Source: Spirochaetaceae bacterium
GTDB taxonomy: Bacteria > Myxococcota_A > UBA9160 > UBA4427
Reading direction: 5' to 3'
Length of the DNA: 64,000 nucleotides
Assembly: GCA_020632655.1 (NCBI GenBank)
Contig: JACKFD010000001.1
Coordinates: 62,001 to 126,000 of the forward strand
The notes under the pieces were generated by a model. It was given only the letters and a program-made list of their open reading frames with translations, did no database searches and was not told the origin of the DNA. Within the stretch, counting starts at the first letter, position 1. Each line of letters begins with the position of its first letter. The position numbers and the translations under genes are program-made. This document shows positions 25,983 to 35,019 of the stretch, piece after piece.

Positions 25983-26765
25983 TCAGCGCCCCTCGAAGCG
26001 AGGTCGGCGCTTCTCGAGGAAGGCACGAACGCCCTCCGCGTAGTCGGCGCTCTCGAAGCAGTCGCGGATCGCCGCCTCGATGCGGCCCGGATCGCGCTTC
26101 GATTCGGGTCGGGCGAGCTGACCGAAGGCGGTCTTCGCGGCGCGCAGGGTGAGCGGGGCGTTCTCGGCGATGCCCGCGGCCGTCTCCGCGACGAAGCCGT
26201 CGAGCTCGGCCTTCGGCAGCACCCGGTTCACCAGTCCCATCGCCGCCGCCTCCGACGCATCGAAGCGTCGCGCCGTCATGAAGATCTCCTTCGCGCGCGG
26301 CTCGCCGACGACACGCGAGAGCGTCGCGAGGCCGCTCGCGCCGTAGCCGAGGCCGAGGCGCGCCGCCGGGATCGCGAAGACCGCGTCCTCGGCGCAGTAG
26401 CGGAGATCCGCGGTCAGGGCGATCGCGCAGCCGCCGCCGATGCAGAAGCCGTGGATCGCCGCGATCACGGGCTTGCCGATCGACGCGAGGGCCTCGAAGG
26501 CCTCGAGGTTGTCCATGTCGTACTGGACGGCGGAGTCCCCGCGACGGCTCTCCTCGAACTGGGAGATGTCGGCACCGGAGACGAAGGCCACGTCGCCCGC
26601 GCCGCGCAGGACGACCACCCGCACCGAGGGATCGGCGTCGAGCTCCCGGGCGAGGCGCGGGATCTCCTTCCACATCTCCGTGGTCACGGCGTTGCGACGT
26701 TCGGGATGATCGAAGACGAGCCGCGCGAGCGGGCCGTCGCGTTCGACGCGGAGGTGGCCGGGCAT
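25983..26765 (-). CDS. Enoyl-CoA hydratase/isomerase (crotonase)
   Basis: A 260-residue crotonase with RRNAVTTEM near residues 22-30, the oxyanion-hole loop GAGDVAFVSGADISQF (55-70) and a second loop IHGFCIGGGCAIAL near residue 106. A catalytic Glu equivalent should lie in the third conserved block (ARLGLGYGASG), where canonical hydratases carry Glu; here it is not obvious, so isomerase- or thioesterase-like chemistry is possible. ATG at 26765 is unambiguous. It is divergent from the LLM gene, with about 125 bp between the starts. Confidence 0.9.
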   Translation of the reverse strand: MPGHLRVERDGPLARLVFDHPERRNAVTTEMWKEIPRLARELDADPSVRVVVLRGAGDVAFVSGADISQFEESRRGDSAVQYDMDNLEAFEALASIGKPVIAAIHGFCIGGGCAIALTADLRYCAEDAVFAIPAARLGLGYGASGLATLSRVVGEPRAKEIFMTARRFDASEAAAMGLVNRVLPKAELDGFVAETAAGIAENAPLTLRAAKTAFGQLARPESKRDPGRIEAAIRDCFESADYAEGVRAFLEKRRPRFEGR

Positions 26766-26890
26766 GGCGGCACGATAGCGAAGGGCGGCGGGCGCGACGT
26801 CGCTCCGCCCGCGGCCCTTCGTACCCCGGCTGGGCGCGTGCGGTCCGGTCTGCCAGACTCCCACGACCCCGAAAGCGGAAGGACGACGCG

Positions 26891-28012
26891 ATGCAGTTCT
26901 CGATGATCTTCGAAGCGCAGATGGTGGACCCCTCGCCCGCGAGCGAGCAGCAGGTCTTCCAGGACTGCGTCGAGCAGGCCGTGCTCGCCGATCGCCTCGG
27001 CTTCGACAAGGTCTGGGCGGTCGAGCACCACTGTCTGACGCAGTACGCGCACATGAGCGCGCCCGAGACCTTCCTCGCCTTCGTCGCCGGCAAGACCGAA
27101 CGCATCCGCATCGGCCACGGCGTCGTCTGCCTGCCCTTCAAGATGAACCACCCGATCAAGGTCGCCGAGCGCGTGGCGATGCTCGACGTGCTCTCGAAGG
27201 GGCGCGTCGACTTCGGCGTCGGCAAGGGCGGGACCGAGACCGAGGCCGGCGCCTTCGACGTCGAGATCCCCGACATCGACGAGCAGCTCGAGACCTCCTT
27301 CCGGATGATCCCCGAGATGTGGGCCTCGGACGTCTACTCCTACGAGAGCGACCTGATCCGCGTGCCCGAGCGGCGCATCCATCCCAAGCCCATGCAGACG
27401 CCGCATCCGCCGCTCTACCTCGCCTGCACGCGCGAGGTCACGCTCAACCGCGCGGGCGAGTGGGGCGTGGGCGCGCTCTGTCTCGGCTTCGCGGGCCCCG
27501 AGGACATCGCGAAGAAGAACGAGGTCTACCGCGCCGCGATCGCCCGTCGCACGCCCGAGAGCCAGGTCGGCGCCGTCGCGAACGACCATCTCTCGGCGCT
27601 CTGCCCCGCGATCGTGCTCGAGGACGGGATCGAGGCCCGTGCGATCGGCCATCGCGGCCAGCGCTTCTTCACGGAGTCGATCAACCACTTCTACCAGGGC
27701 GGTCCCGCGCCGTCGTCGCCGCCCGAGGACGAGGACGCCGCCGAGTACCTGCGCAAGCAGGGCGAGACCCTCGTCGCCTACCTGCACGAGGAGCGCATCG
27801 AGGCGGGCACCGAGGCGACCGGGCTCTACAACCCGAACCACGCCTACGGGACCGTGAAGGACGCGATCGGCTACGTCGAGCGGCTGATCGACGCCGGCGC
27901 CGACGAGATCATGTTCCTCGTGCAGATGGGCTCCGTGCCGCAGAAGGCCGCCCTCGAGACGATCACCCGGCTCGGCAAGGAAGTGATCCCGCATTTCCGC
28001 GGTCGGGGCTGA
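26891..28012 (+). CDS. LLM-class (luciferase-like) flavin-dependent oxidoreductase
   Basis: A 373-residue luciferase-like monooxygenase. Visible features are the N-terminal strand MQFSMIFEAQM, the VWAVEHHCL segment near residue 41, and GHGVVCLPFKMNHPIKVAERVAMLDVLSKGRVDFGVG around 75-115, the flavin-barrel region. It should use reduced flavin to oxygenate or reduce an organic substrate. ATG at 26891 fits the usual family N-terminus. It is divergent from the crotonase and convergent with the lipocalin. The precise reaction is unknown. Confidence 0.9.
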   Translation: MQFSMIFEAQMVDPSPASEQQVFQDCVEQAVLADRLGFDKVWAVEHHCLTQYAHMSAPETFLAFVAGKTERIRIGHGVVCLPFKMNHPIKVAERVAMLDVLSKGRVDFGVGKGGTETEAGAFDVEIPDIDEQLETSFRMIPEMWASDVYSYESDLIRVPERRIHPKPMQTPHPPLYLACTREVTLNRAGEWGVGALCLGFAGPEDIAKKNEVYRAAIARRTPESQVGAVANDHLSALCPAIVLEDGIEARAIGHRGQRFFTESINHFYQGGPAPSSPPEDEDAAEYLRKQGETLVAYLHEERIEAGTEATGLYNPNHAYGTVKDAIGYVERLIDAGADEIMFLVQMGSVPQKAALETITRLGKEVIPHFRGRG

Positions 28013-28033
28013 CGCGGCCGGACGGAACGCACA

Positions 28034-28053
28034 CGCGCCCGGATCAGGGCGCG
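28034..28053. terminator. Hairpin between convergent LLM and lipocalin genes
   Basis: CGCGCCC (28034-28040), 6-nt loop, GGGCGCG (28047-28053), a perfect 7-bp stem overlapping the lipocalin stop. It could serve both convergent genes. There is no U-tract, so termination strength is uncertain. Confidence 0.4.
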
Positions 28054-28649
28054 AGGGGCGGACGCTCGTCGAGCGGGCGCTGGGGGACGGTCTCGATCGG
28101 CTGTGTGTCGTAGCCCTGGGCGGCGAGGCGCGCGTGGATGCCGTCGAGGATCCCGGCGGCGAGCCGGGGCTCGCGGGCGAGCACCCAGACGTAGCGCTTG
28201 GACGGGTGGCCGATCACGGTCCAGGCGTAGTCCGGGTCGAGGTCGATGACGAGGTACGCGAGCCGGAGCGGCCAGAACGGACGCACGCGCCACTCCGCGT
28301 TCGTGCGCGTGTCGTAGACCCAGCCCGTCTGCGGGATGCGCCGTTCGGGGCCGTCGAAGCCGCCCTCGCGAAAGCGGAAGTCGATGTCGATGCGACCATC
28401 GGGGCGCATCGTGTATCGCTCCGTCGCATCGTGCGCGCCCGCCTCGGCGCCCGTTCCCCGGCTCTCGATCACATACCAGAGTCCGGCGAAGCGCTCGAGG
28501 TCGACCCGGTCGACCGTCTCGAGCGGGCGGTCGGCCGCGGGACCCACACCCGCCGGAGCGATGCAGCCCGAGGCGGCGAGGGCGATCAGTGCGGCGATCC
28601 AAGGGAGGTGGGCGCTGCGGCGCGCGTGCTTCGCGGGGACGTCGTCCAT
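28044..28649 (-). CDS. Lipocalin-family lipoprotein (Blc-like)
   Basis: A 201-residue lipoprotein: hydrophobic signal then lipobox ASGC with lipidated Cys29. The lipocalin first strand RFAGLWYVIE (GxW motif) follows near residue 51, then YTMRPDGRIDI and the C-terminal strand WTVIGHPSKRYVWVLAREP typical of bacterial outer-membrane lipocalins that bind lipids during envelope stress. It begins 19 bp after the stop of the TPR-phosphatase lipoprotein gene and may be the third gene of that unit. Confidence 0.9.
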   Translation of the reverse strand: MDDVPAKHARRSAHLPWIAALIALAASGCIAPAGVGPAADRPLETVDRVDLERFAGLWYVIESRGTGAEAGAHDATERYTMRPDGRIDIDFRFREGGFDGPERRIPQTGWVYDTRTNAEWRVRPFWPLRLAYLVIDLDPDYAWTVIGHPSKRYVWVLAREPRLAAGILDGIHARLAAQGYDTQPIETVPQRPLDERPPLAP

Positions 28650-28668
28650 CGATGCCTGCCTCGTCCGT

Positions 28669-30987
28669 TCAGGGATGGCTGGCGATCCGATCGGAAGGAT
28701 CGTCCCGCGTGAGCCAGGGTGTCGTCCCCGTCTCCGGCCAGCTCGGGTCCAGGCCGAACATAGCCGCCAGGCTGCGCGGCACGCCGCGGAGATCCGGTGC
28801 GCCCTCGGCGCGACCCGCCGGTACCCCGCGACCGAGCACGGCGAAGAGCGCATCCTCCTCGTGCTGCATCGACGAGCGGATGCCGTGGTCCGACAGGTAG
28901 ACGAGCCAATCGTCCTCGTCGAGCCGCGCGTCGAGTGCCGCGAGCCGGTCGTCGATGTAGCGATAGGCGCTCGCGAGGGGGCCGCGCCCGTCGTCCTGTC
29001 CCGCCCCGTCGAGCGCCGCGAAATGCGCGTGGGTCAGCAGGTCGAGGCTCTCGAGTCGCAGGAAGAGGAAGTCGACCGTGCCCGCTCCGGCCAGACGTTC
29101 GGCCACGTCCATCTCGGCGGCGATCGTCTCGGCGTGCTGCCGCGTATCGCGGTCGTGGTGCAGGGCCGGATGTCGGGCGAGCTCCTCGGGACGCAGCGGT
29201 CGATAGGCGTCCTGGGAGGCCAGCTGCCGCCGGCGGCCGTCGGGGCCGACGAGCTCGGCATGGCGGCCGGCCTCGATGCGACCATGGGCGAGCAGCATGT
29301 TGGCGGTCGTCCGGGGACCCCGACCGAGGGTCTCGAAGAGGTTCGGGCGCTCCGGGAGCACCCAGGACAGCCACTCGACGGGATTGCGGCCGACCGACTC
29401 GAGGCCCGCGAGCTCGAGACCGAGCTGATGGATCCAGCCGAGCGCGTCGCGCCGTCCGGGCGGCGCCGGCCACACGAGGCTCTGCATCGCCGCCGCCGTG
29501 AAGGCCGGTCGGCTCGTGAGCACCGCGCGCCAGCCCTCCGCGAAGAGTCGGTCGTGAAAGGGCAGCTCGCCGCGTGCGCGCAGGTATTCGACGACCCGCC
29601 AGTCGGCGCAGTCACCGAGGATCGCGAAGACCCGGCGTCGGCCGTCGGCGGGGCGGCGTCCTGCGGTCGCGGGCGGACCGGGCAGGCCGGGCAGCGGCGC
29701 GAGCACGGGCTCGACGACCTGCACCCGACCGGGCGCCGGCCAGACCGAGCCCGACGCGCGCACGACGCCCGCGCCGTCCCGCAGCACCCAGCGCTGCGCA
29801 TGCGACCCCGACGTCAGGTCGAGCTCGAGCGGGCGGCCGCGCCCGACGGCATGCCGCGCATAGCCCGCGTCGGGCGGCTCGGAGGGGCCGGGCGAGAGTG
29901 CGACCTCGCCCCGCTCGAGACCGGGCGGCAGGACGAAGCGGAGTCGCGACGAAGGCGCCGCGCCGGCCGCTGTGCTGCGCCGCGCGATCTCGCGTTCGAT
30001 CTCCTCGCGTGGCAGGTCCTCGAGGGAGACGACGCGCGCGGCCGCATCCCAGGCCTCGAGCGCGCGCTCGGGCTCGCCGCGGGCGAGCAGCTCGGTGATC
30101 AGACGTCGATGGAGGCCCCAGAGGACCTGTCGGTCGTGGATGCGGTCCTGCTTCGCGATCGCTTCGCGCAACATCCCGACGAGATCGCGCTCGGGATCCG
30201 GTAGCTGTCCGACGGAGAGACGCAGCGCATAACGCGCCTCGAGATCCACGGGGTCCCAGCCGGTCGCGCGCCACGCGGCGAAGCTCGCCTGCACGGCGGC
30301 GAGGTCGCCCTGTGCCGTCTGCGCCTGGATCCGCGACTCGTACCAGGGCATCAGCAGGGGATGGTCGGACGGCGGCGGCGTCGCACCGAGCACGCGCAGT
30401 GTCGCTTCGGGGTCGGCCCGCCTCTGCCAGGCGAGGGCGAGCACGAGTCGCGCCGCCGTCCAGCCCGGGTCGTCGTCGAGTCGCGCCTCGAGCGTCTCGA
30501 GCACGTCGCGCTCGTCCTCGACGCGACTGCGCAGCAGCAGCTCGAGCTGCAGGATCTCGAGGTCCTCGCGCAGCACGGGGGCGGCTCGCGTCGCGAGGGC
30601 GGCTGCGTCCGCGATGCGCCCCGCCGCCTGCCAGTCCTTCAGCATGCGCTTCGTCAGCACCGCGCTCGGCACCCAGTCTGCGGCGGCCGGATCCGAGAGC
30701 AGGGGATCGAGGAGCGCGCTGCAGCCTTCGCGGTCGCCGCTCGCCAGCAGCGCGAGACATCGGCACTCCGCGATCGCGCGCCCGGCGCCCCGTGGCCCCG
30801 CACCCGAGGCCGAGCGCGCGAGCGCCTCGTCGAAGCGCTTCGCCTCGACGGCACCGCAGACCTGCGCCGCCTGCTCCTCGAGCGGGTCCGGCGTACAGCC
30901 GGCGCCCAGGCCTGCGCAGACGGCGATCAGCGCCGCGCGGGCGAAGCCCGACCCGAGCGGGCGGATGCCTCGCTGCCTCCGCTTCAT
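28669..30987 (-). CDS. Lipoprotein with TPR-like N-terminus and alkaline-phosphatase-fold (phosphodiesterase-like) domain
   Basis: A 772-residue lipoprotein (lipobox ending AGC, Cys31). The N-terminal half is Ala/Leu/Arg-rich helical sequence with TPR-like character, followed by a short beta-rich linker. From about residue 435 it is an alkaline-phosphatase-superfamily domain: FAILGDCADW (first metal Asp), a candidate nucleophile Thr in RPAFTAAAMQS, DLLTHAHF and YLSDHGIRSS. It would hydrolyse a phosphate or sulfate ester at the envelope. Its ATG overlaps the stop of the upstream lipoprotein gene (ATGA). Substrate unknown. Confidence 0.82.
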   Translation of the reverse strand: MKRRQRGIRPLGSGFARAALIAVCAGLGAGCTPDPLEEQAAQVCGAVEAKRFDEALARSASGAGPRGAGRAIAECRCLALLASGDREGCSALLDPLLSDPAAADWVPSAVLTKRMLKDWQAAGRIADAAALATRAAPVLREDLEILQLELLLRSRVEDERDVLETLEARLDDDPGWTAARLVLALAWQRRADPEATLRVLGATPPPSDHPLLMPWYESRIQAQTAQGDLAAVQASFAAWRATGWDPVDLEARYALRLSVGQLPDPERDLVGMLREAIAKQDRIHDRQVLWGLHRRLITELLARGEPERALEAWDAAARVVSLEDLPREEIEREIARRSTAAGAAPSSRLRFVLPPGLERGEVALSPGPSEPPDAGYARHAVGRGRPLELDLTSGSHAQRWVLRDGAGVVRASGSVWPAPGRVQVVEPVLAPLPGLPGPPATAGRRPADGRRRVFAILGDCADWRVVEYLRARGELPFHDRLFAEGWRAVLTSRPAFTAAAMQSLVWPAPPGRRDALGWIHQLGLELAGLESVGRNPVEWLSWVLPERPNLFETLGRGPRTTANMLLAHGRIEAGRHAELVGPDGRRRQLASQDAYRPLRPEELARHPALHHDRDTRQHAETIAAEMDVAERLAGAGTVDFLFLRLESLDLLTHAHFAALDGAGQDDGRGPLASAYRYIDDRLAALDARLDEDDWLVYLSDHGIRSSMQHEEDALFAVLGRGVPAGRAEGAPDLRGVPRSLAAMFGLDPSWPETGTTPWLTRDDPSDRIASHP

Positions 30988-32279
30988 GGCCGGGCCTCCA
31001 GCGACGCGCGGATCGCGACGCGACCGCCGGGCGCCGCGGCGAGGCGCAGCGACAGCCGCTCGTAGAGATCGCTCGGTCGTCCCGTCGAGGGCTCGCCGAG
31101 CAGCACGCGATCGACGCGGGCGAAGCGATCGAGATGCACCTCGAGTCCATGACCGATCGCCGACGCCGCGGGGATCCCGCCCGAAGGCGGGGCGGCGGCG
31201 ACGGCGGGTGCGCCGAGCGCGCGGTCGAGCGAGGGCGCGTCGTAGGCCAGCACGAGGGCGCGGTCCGTGACGACCCAGCAGGGGGCGAGGTCGGGCAGCA
31301 GCGGCAGCGCATCGAAGCAGGCGCCCTCGCGCGCCACGCCATCGGCGCCCGTGACGACGTGCGGCGCGTGATGGATCGGCCAGGTCTCTTCGAGGCGGGC
31401 GAGCAGCTCGTCGACGGCGTGCTCGATCGGTGTTGCCAGGCGATGGTGGAGGGCGATCACGGCGCGCGGCGGTGTGTCGCCCGCTCCCGGCGGCGGGGCG
31501 ACGAAGGCAAGCTCCCAGGTGCCAGCGAGCAGCGCGCCTTCGAGCAGTCGGCCGCGCAGCCCGAAGAGACGGTCGGCCTGGCCTCCGCTCGGAACGAGAC
31601 GGGCGAGGTCGAGTCCGCCCGCCGGCCGCATGCGCAGATGGAGCAGGGTGGCCGTGGGCGTCAGCACGGAGGCCGCCGGCGGAGCCTCGTCCGGCAGGAG
31701 CAGGGCGAGCGCGCCCGGATCCGTCGGCGGCACGAGCCAGCCCTCGATCTCGAGTCCACCCCGCGCGTCGATGTCGATCAGCAGCTCGAGCTGGCCGTCG
31801 TCCCCGACCGGCCAGGTCAGCCAGCCCGAGTGGTCGCCCCGCCGCGCCAGGGCGAGGGCGCGCATCGTTCGATCCGACGGCGGATCGCGCGGATCTGGCC
31901 CCGCCCCCTCCGACACCGGCGCACAAGCGAGCGCGTCCATCTCGTCCCGGTCGCGTCGATCGCTTGCGCCGCCTTCGAGACCCTCCCCGTCCTCGGTCGA
32001 GAAACGACCCCAGAGCGTCTCGCAGACGCGCGCGCGGTCGAGCAGCGCCCGGCTGTGTCGACCGAGGGGCGTGCCCTCGAGGCGGGCGCTGCGTTCGAGC
32101 AGGCGGTCGGCGTCGGCGGCATCGAATAGGACGAGGCGTTCCCCGGCCAGCGGATCGGGCGGCTCGGACGGTCCGCAGCCGGCGCTCGCGAGGCCGAGCG
32201 CGGTCGCGACGAGCCCTCTTCGGCAGACGCGCGCGCGAGCCGGGCGGCCGGCGCCGTGCGAGCGCGAGCGGATCGACAT
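30984..32279 (-). CDS. Lipoprotein of unknown function
   Basis: A 431-residue lipoprotein: Arg-rich N-terminus, hydrophobic segment and lipobox SAGC with Cys35. The mature part has no recognised motif; it contains long alpha/beta stretches and several Gly/Pro-rich turns. It is translationally coupled to the downstream TPR-phosphatase lipoprotein by an ATGA overlap, so the two probably act together at the envelope. The histidine kinase gene ends 85 bp upstream, so membership of the Cpx-like transcript is possible. Confidence 0.75.
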   Translation of the reverse strand: MSIRSRSHGAGRPARARVCRRGLVATALGLASAGCGPSEPPDPLAGERLVLFDAADADRLLERSARLEGTPLGRHSRALLDRARVCETLWGRFSTEDGEGLEGGASDRRDRDEMDALACAPVSEGAGPDPRDPPSDRTMRALALARRGDHSGWLTWPVGDDGQLELLIDIDARGGLEIEGWLVPPTDPGALALLLPDEAPPAASVLTPTATLLHLRMRPAGGLDLARLVPSGGQADRLFGLRGRLLEGALLAGTWELAFVAPPPGAGDTPPRAVIALHHRLATPIEHAVDELLARLEETWPIHHAPHVVTGADGVAREGACFDALPLLPDLAPCWVVTDRALVLAYDAPSLDRALGAPAVAAAPPSGGIPAASAIGHGLEVHLDRFARVDRVLLGEPSTGRPSDLYERLSLRLAAAPGGRVAIRASLEARP

Positions 32280-32364
32280 GCGGGCCTCCGGCCGGCGCGG
32301 GCCGCCCAGTCGGCCCGGCTGCGCAACTCGATCGGCCAATCCGTCCGGAAAGCTGAGGAAACCC

Positions 32365-33630
32365 TCAGCCCGCCGCGGGCAGGTCGAGCACGAAGCGGGT
32401 GCCCCCGCCGGCGCGTCCCTCGCAGGCGATGCGTCCACCGTGGCGCGTGGCGATCTGACGCACGAGGGCGAGACCGAGGCCGACGCCGCCCTCGGCCCCC
32501 GCCGCGCCGGGGGGCCGGTAGAAGGGCTCGAAGATCCGCTCGCGCTCGGACGTCGCCACGCCGGGGCCGCGATCGGCGACGACGAGCCGCACGAAGGCCG
32601 CGTCGTCGGGGCATCGCGCGACCTCGACCTCGACCGGCGGCTCGCCGTGCCGAAGCGCGTTCTCGAGCAGGTTGCGCACCAGCCGGCGGAGCAGCCGCGG
32701 GTCGCCCGGCACCGACAGACTCTCGCCCGAGACCGTGATGCCGGGCCTTCGCGCGGCCTCCTCGGCGGCGAGGGCGAGCAGGTCGACGGGGCTCTGCACG
32801 AGGGGGCGCTCGGGCGCGTCGAGCCGACTCGCGACGAGCAGCTCGCCGATCAGGTCGTCGAGCTCGCCGATGTCGCGATCGATGCGCGCGAGGATCTCGG
32901 GGCGCGAGCCGGTCTCGAGCAGCGCGAGCGCCATGCGCACCCGGGCGAGTGGCGTGCGCAGCTCGTGGGAGGTGTTCGCGAGCAGGCGCGTCTTGTCCTC
33001 GACGAGCCGCTCGATGCGCGCGGCGGCGTCGTTCCAGGCCTCGGCCAGACGCGCGATCTCGTTGTGCCCCTCGACCGGGACGCGCACGCCGAGCCGGCCC
33101 TCGCCGAAGGCGGCGACGTGCTCCTTCAGGCGTTCGAGCCGGCGCGTGAGACGGCGCGCGGCGGGCCAGGCGGCGATCGCCGTCGTGACCGCGAGCAGCG
33201 CGATCGCGCCGAGCGCCTGGCCGATCGGCCGCCGAGGTGGCCGCCCGCTCGCCACGATCCAGCGCCCGTCGTCCAGGGCCAGCGCGATCGTGCGGCGCCG
33301 ACCGTGCTCCGCGATCCATCGGCTCGGTCCCTCGGCGGGCGGCGGCGGCACGGGCCCACCCGCGCGGGCCAGCTCCGTGCCGTCCGCTGCGTAGACCGCG
33401 AGGTCGAGTCGCAGCGGCTTCGCGAACGCGCCGGCCCAGCGATCGAGTCGCTCGCGCGAGGCGTCGGCGGGCGGTACGACGGCCTCTGCGAAGTGCGTCA
33501 GGTCGCGCAGCCAGCGCTCGTGCTCGTCGTCGTGGTCCATGTACCAGAACGCGCCGCCCAGCATGAGCGCGAAGAGCACGAGGGACCCGAGCACGACGGC
33601 GTAGACCTGGAGATAGAGATGCTTCCACAT
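32365..33630 (-). CDS. Sensor histidine kinase (CpxA-like)
   Basis: A 421-residue HK. It has transmembrane helix 1 at 8-30, a periplasmic loop of about 105 residues, helix 2 near 136-156, then HAMP (RRLTRRLERLKEHV) and the dimerisation motif SHELRTPLARVR with phospho-accepting His222. The N box (NLLENALRHG) and Gly-rich boxes (DRGPGV, GVGLGLALV) complete an intact kinase. It starts 1 bp after the response-regulator stop. With a CpxP-like gene upstream, the likely input is envelope protein stress; this is inferred from layout. Confidence 0.93.
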   Translation of the reverse strand: MWKHLYLQVYAVVLGSLVLFALMLGGAFWYMDHDDEHERWLRDLTHFAEAVVPPADASRERLDRWAGAFAKPLRLDLAVYAADGTELARAGGPVPPPPAEGPSRWIAEHGRRRTIALALDDGRWIVASGRPPRRPIGQALGAIALLAVTTAIAAWPAARRLTRRLERLKEHVAAFGEGRLGVRVPVEGHNEIARLAEAWNDAAARIERLVEDKTRLLANTSHELRTPLARVRMALALLETGSRPEILARIDRDIGELDDLIGELLVASRLDAPERPLVQSPVDLLALAAEEAARRPGITVSGESLSVPGDPRLLRRLVRNLLENALRHGEPPVEVEVARCPDDAAFVRLVVADRGPGVATSERERIFEPFYRPPGAAGAEGGVGLGLALVRQIATRHGGRIACEGRAGGGTRFVLDLPAAG

Positions 33631-33631
33631 G

Positions 33632-34345
33632 TCAGGCGTCCAGGTCCCCGTCCTGGCTGCGAGCGAAGACGTAGCCCGCCCCGCGCACGGTCAGCAGCCG
33701 GCGCGGCTGCTTCGGGTCGTCCTCGATCGCGGCGCGGATGCGCGAGACGTGGATGTCGATGCTGCGATCGAAGGCCTCGAGGGCGTGGCCGCGCAGGCCC
33801 TGCATGAGCTGGTCGCGCGACAGGACGCGGCCGGCGTTCTCGGCGAGCAGACGCAGCAGCTCGAATTGATGGCTCGTGAGCGGACGCGGCTCGCCCTCGA
33901 CGGCGACGATCCGCGCGTCGCGATCGATCTCCAGTCGACCGAAGCGCAGCACGCCCTGGCGGGTCGTGGGTGCGGCGCGCGTGCGGCGCAGCACGGCGCG
34001 CAGTCGCGCCAGCAGCTCGCGCGCGCTGAAGGGCTTGGGCAGGTAGTCGTCGGCGCCGAGCTCGAGGCCGACGATGCGATCGGTCTCGTCGCCGCGGGCG
34101 GTGAGCATCAGGATCGGCAGCTCGCTCTGCTCGCGGATGCGGCGGCAGGCCTCGAAGCCGTCGAGGTCGGGCAGCATCACGTCGAGGATGAGCGCGTCGA
34201 AGGCCGAGGCGTCGGACTCGAGACGCGCGAGGCCGGGCAGGGCCCGCGAGCAGGTCTCGACCTCGAGCCCATGGGCCTCGAGGTACTCCGCGAGCATGCC
34301 CGCGAGCGCTTCGTCGTCGTCGATGATCAACACGCGGGTCGCCAC
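33632..34345 (-). CDS. OmpR-family response regulator (CpxR-like)
   Basis: A 237-residue response regulator: receiver domain with acidic cluster Asp9-Asp11, phosphoacceptor Asp55 (LILDVMLPD), Thr82 and Lys104 (LPKPFSA), then an OmpR-type winged helix (DRSIDIHVSRIRA...RGAGYVF). The start is a GTG at 34345 with GGGAG 8 nt upstream. It follows the CpxP-like gene by 71 bp, a gap filled by a strong hairpin (34380-34407), and precedes the kinase by 1 bp. Confidence 0.94.
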   Translation of the reverse strand: MATRVLIIDDDEALAGMLAEYLEAHGLEVETCSRALPGLARLESDASAFDALILDVMLPDLDGFEACRRIREQSELPILMLTARGDETDRIVGLELGADDYLPKPFSARELLARLRAVLRRTRAAPTTRQGVLRFGRLEIDRDARIVAVEGEPRPLTSHQFELLRLLAENAGRVLSRDQLMQGLRGHALEAFDRSIDIHVSRIRAAIEDDPKQPRRLLTVRGAGYVFARSQDGDLDA

Positions 34346-34379
34346 GCGCTCGTCTCCCGGCTGTGTCCGCCCGGGTGGA

Positions 34380-34407
34380 GGGTACCGGCCGTCGCCGGCC
34401 GGTACCC
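34380..34407 (-). terminator. Intercistronic hairpin between CpxP-like and response-regulator genes
   Basis: An 11-bp perfect stem (GGGTACCGGCC / GGCCGGTACCC) with a 6-nt loop, beginning 9 nt after the cpxP-like stop and ending 35 nt before the regulator start. No U-tract follows, so it may be a partial terminator, a processing site or an mRNA stabiliser that sets the ratio of the two products. Confidence 0.5.
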
Positions 34408-34416
34408 CGTCCCGTC

Positions 34417-35019
34417 TCAGCCCGCGTTCCGCTCGTCGGCGCCATCGCCATCGCCATCGCCGTCGCCGAAGGGGCCTTCGTGGTCCGGGTGGCCGTGGCG
34501 ACCGTGGTGGCCGTGACGGCGCCCGGGTCGGAAGTGCCGGTCGAAGCGGTCCTCGAGGGCCCGACGCTGTTCGGGGGTCAGCACCTCGAGCGCGTCGGCG
34601 AGGCGCTGTGTGACGAGCCGGCTCGCCTCGTCGGCGCGGGCCACGTGCTCGAGGCGTAGCTGCTCGAGCGCCTCGCGGTCGATCGTCTCGGCGACGAGCA
34701 GCCCGCGCAGGGCCTCACGCGGATCGACGTGCTCCGCGCGACGGGCGCCGAGCTCGTCGACGGTGCCGAGCACGATGTCGCGGATCGAGGTGCGCTGGGC
34801 GTCGGTCGCGTCCACGTCGTCGAGGACGTGATCGAGGACATGCTCCGCGTGGTGGCGCATGCGCGCGCCGGGGTCGGCATCGCCGCCCCGACCCCAGGCC
34901 GAGACCGTGTTGGCGAGGCCCAGCAGGGCGAGGGTCAGGCCCGCCAGCAGCAAGGGCCAGTAGATCAGGCGCCGATCGCCGCGCTCGGACGTCGGGTTCG
35001 GTCGTTCGTCTCGGGTCAT
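34417..35019 (-). CDS. Spy/CpxP-like periplasmic protein with His/Asp-rich tail
   Basis: A 200-residue protein anchored or exported by an N-terminal hydrophobic segment (LIYWPLLLAGLTLALLGLA, 18-36), then a charged helical region with the Spy/CpxP LTxxQ-type motif (LTPEQRRALEDRF, near 149-161). The C-terminus is HGHHGRHGHPDHEG followed by a Gly-Asp repeat (encoded by a GCCATC hexamer repeat at 34442-34465 on the plus strand), a plausible metal-binding tail. CpxP-type proteins damp their own kinase, so feedback on the downstream two-component system is likely. Confidence 0.85.
   Translation of the reverse strand: MTRDERPNPTSERGDRRLIYWPLLLAGLTLALLGLANTVSAWGRGGDADPGARMRHHAEHVLDHVLDDVDATDAQRTSIRDIVLGTVDELGARRAEHVDPREALRGLLVAETIDREALEQLRLEHVARADEASRLVTQRLADALEVLTPEQRRALEDRFDRHFRPGRRHGHHGRHGHPDHEGPFGDGDGDGDGADERNAG
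34442..34465. repeat. Hexanucleotide tandem repeat in the CpxP-like gene
   Basis: Three GCCATC units followed by one GCCGTC, encoding the Gly-Asp run near the C-terminus. Changes in copy number would stay in frame. Confidence 0.85.
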
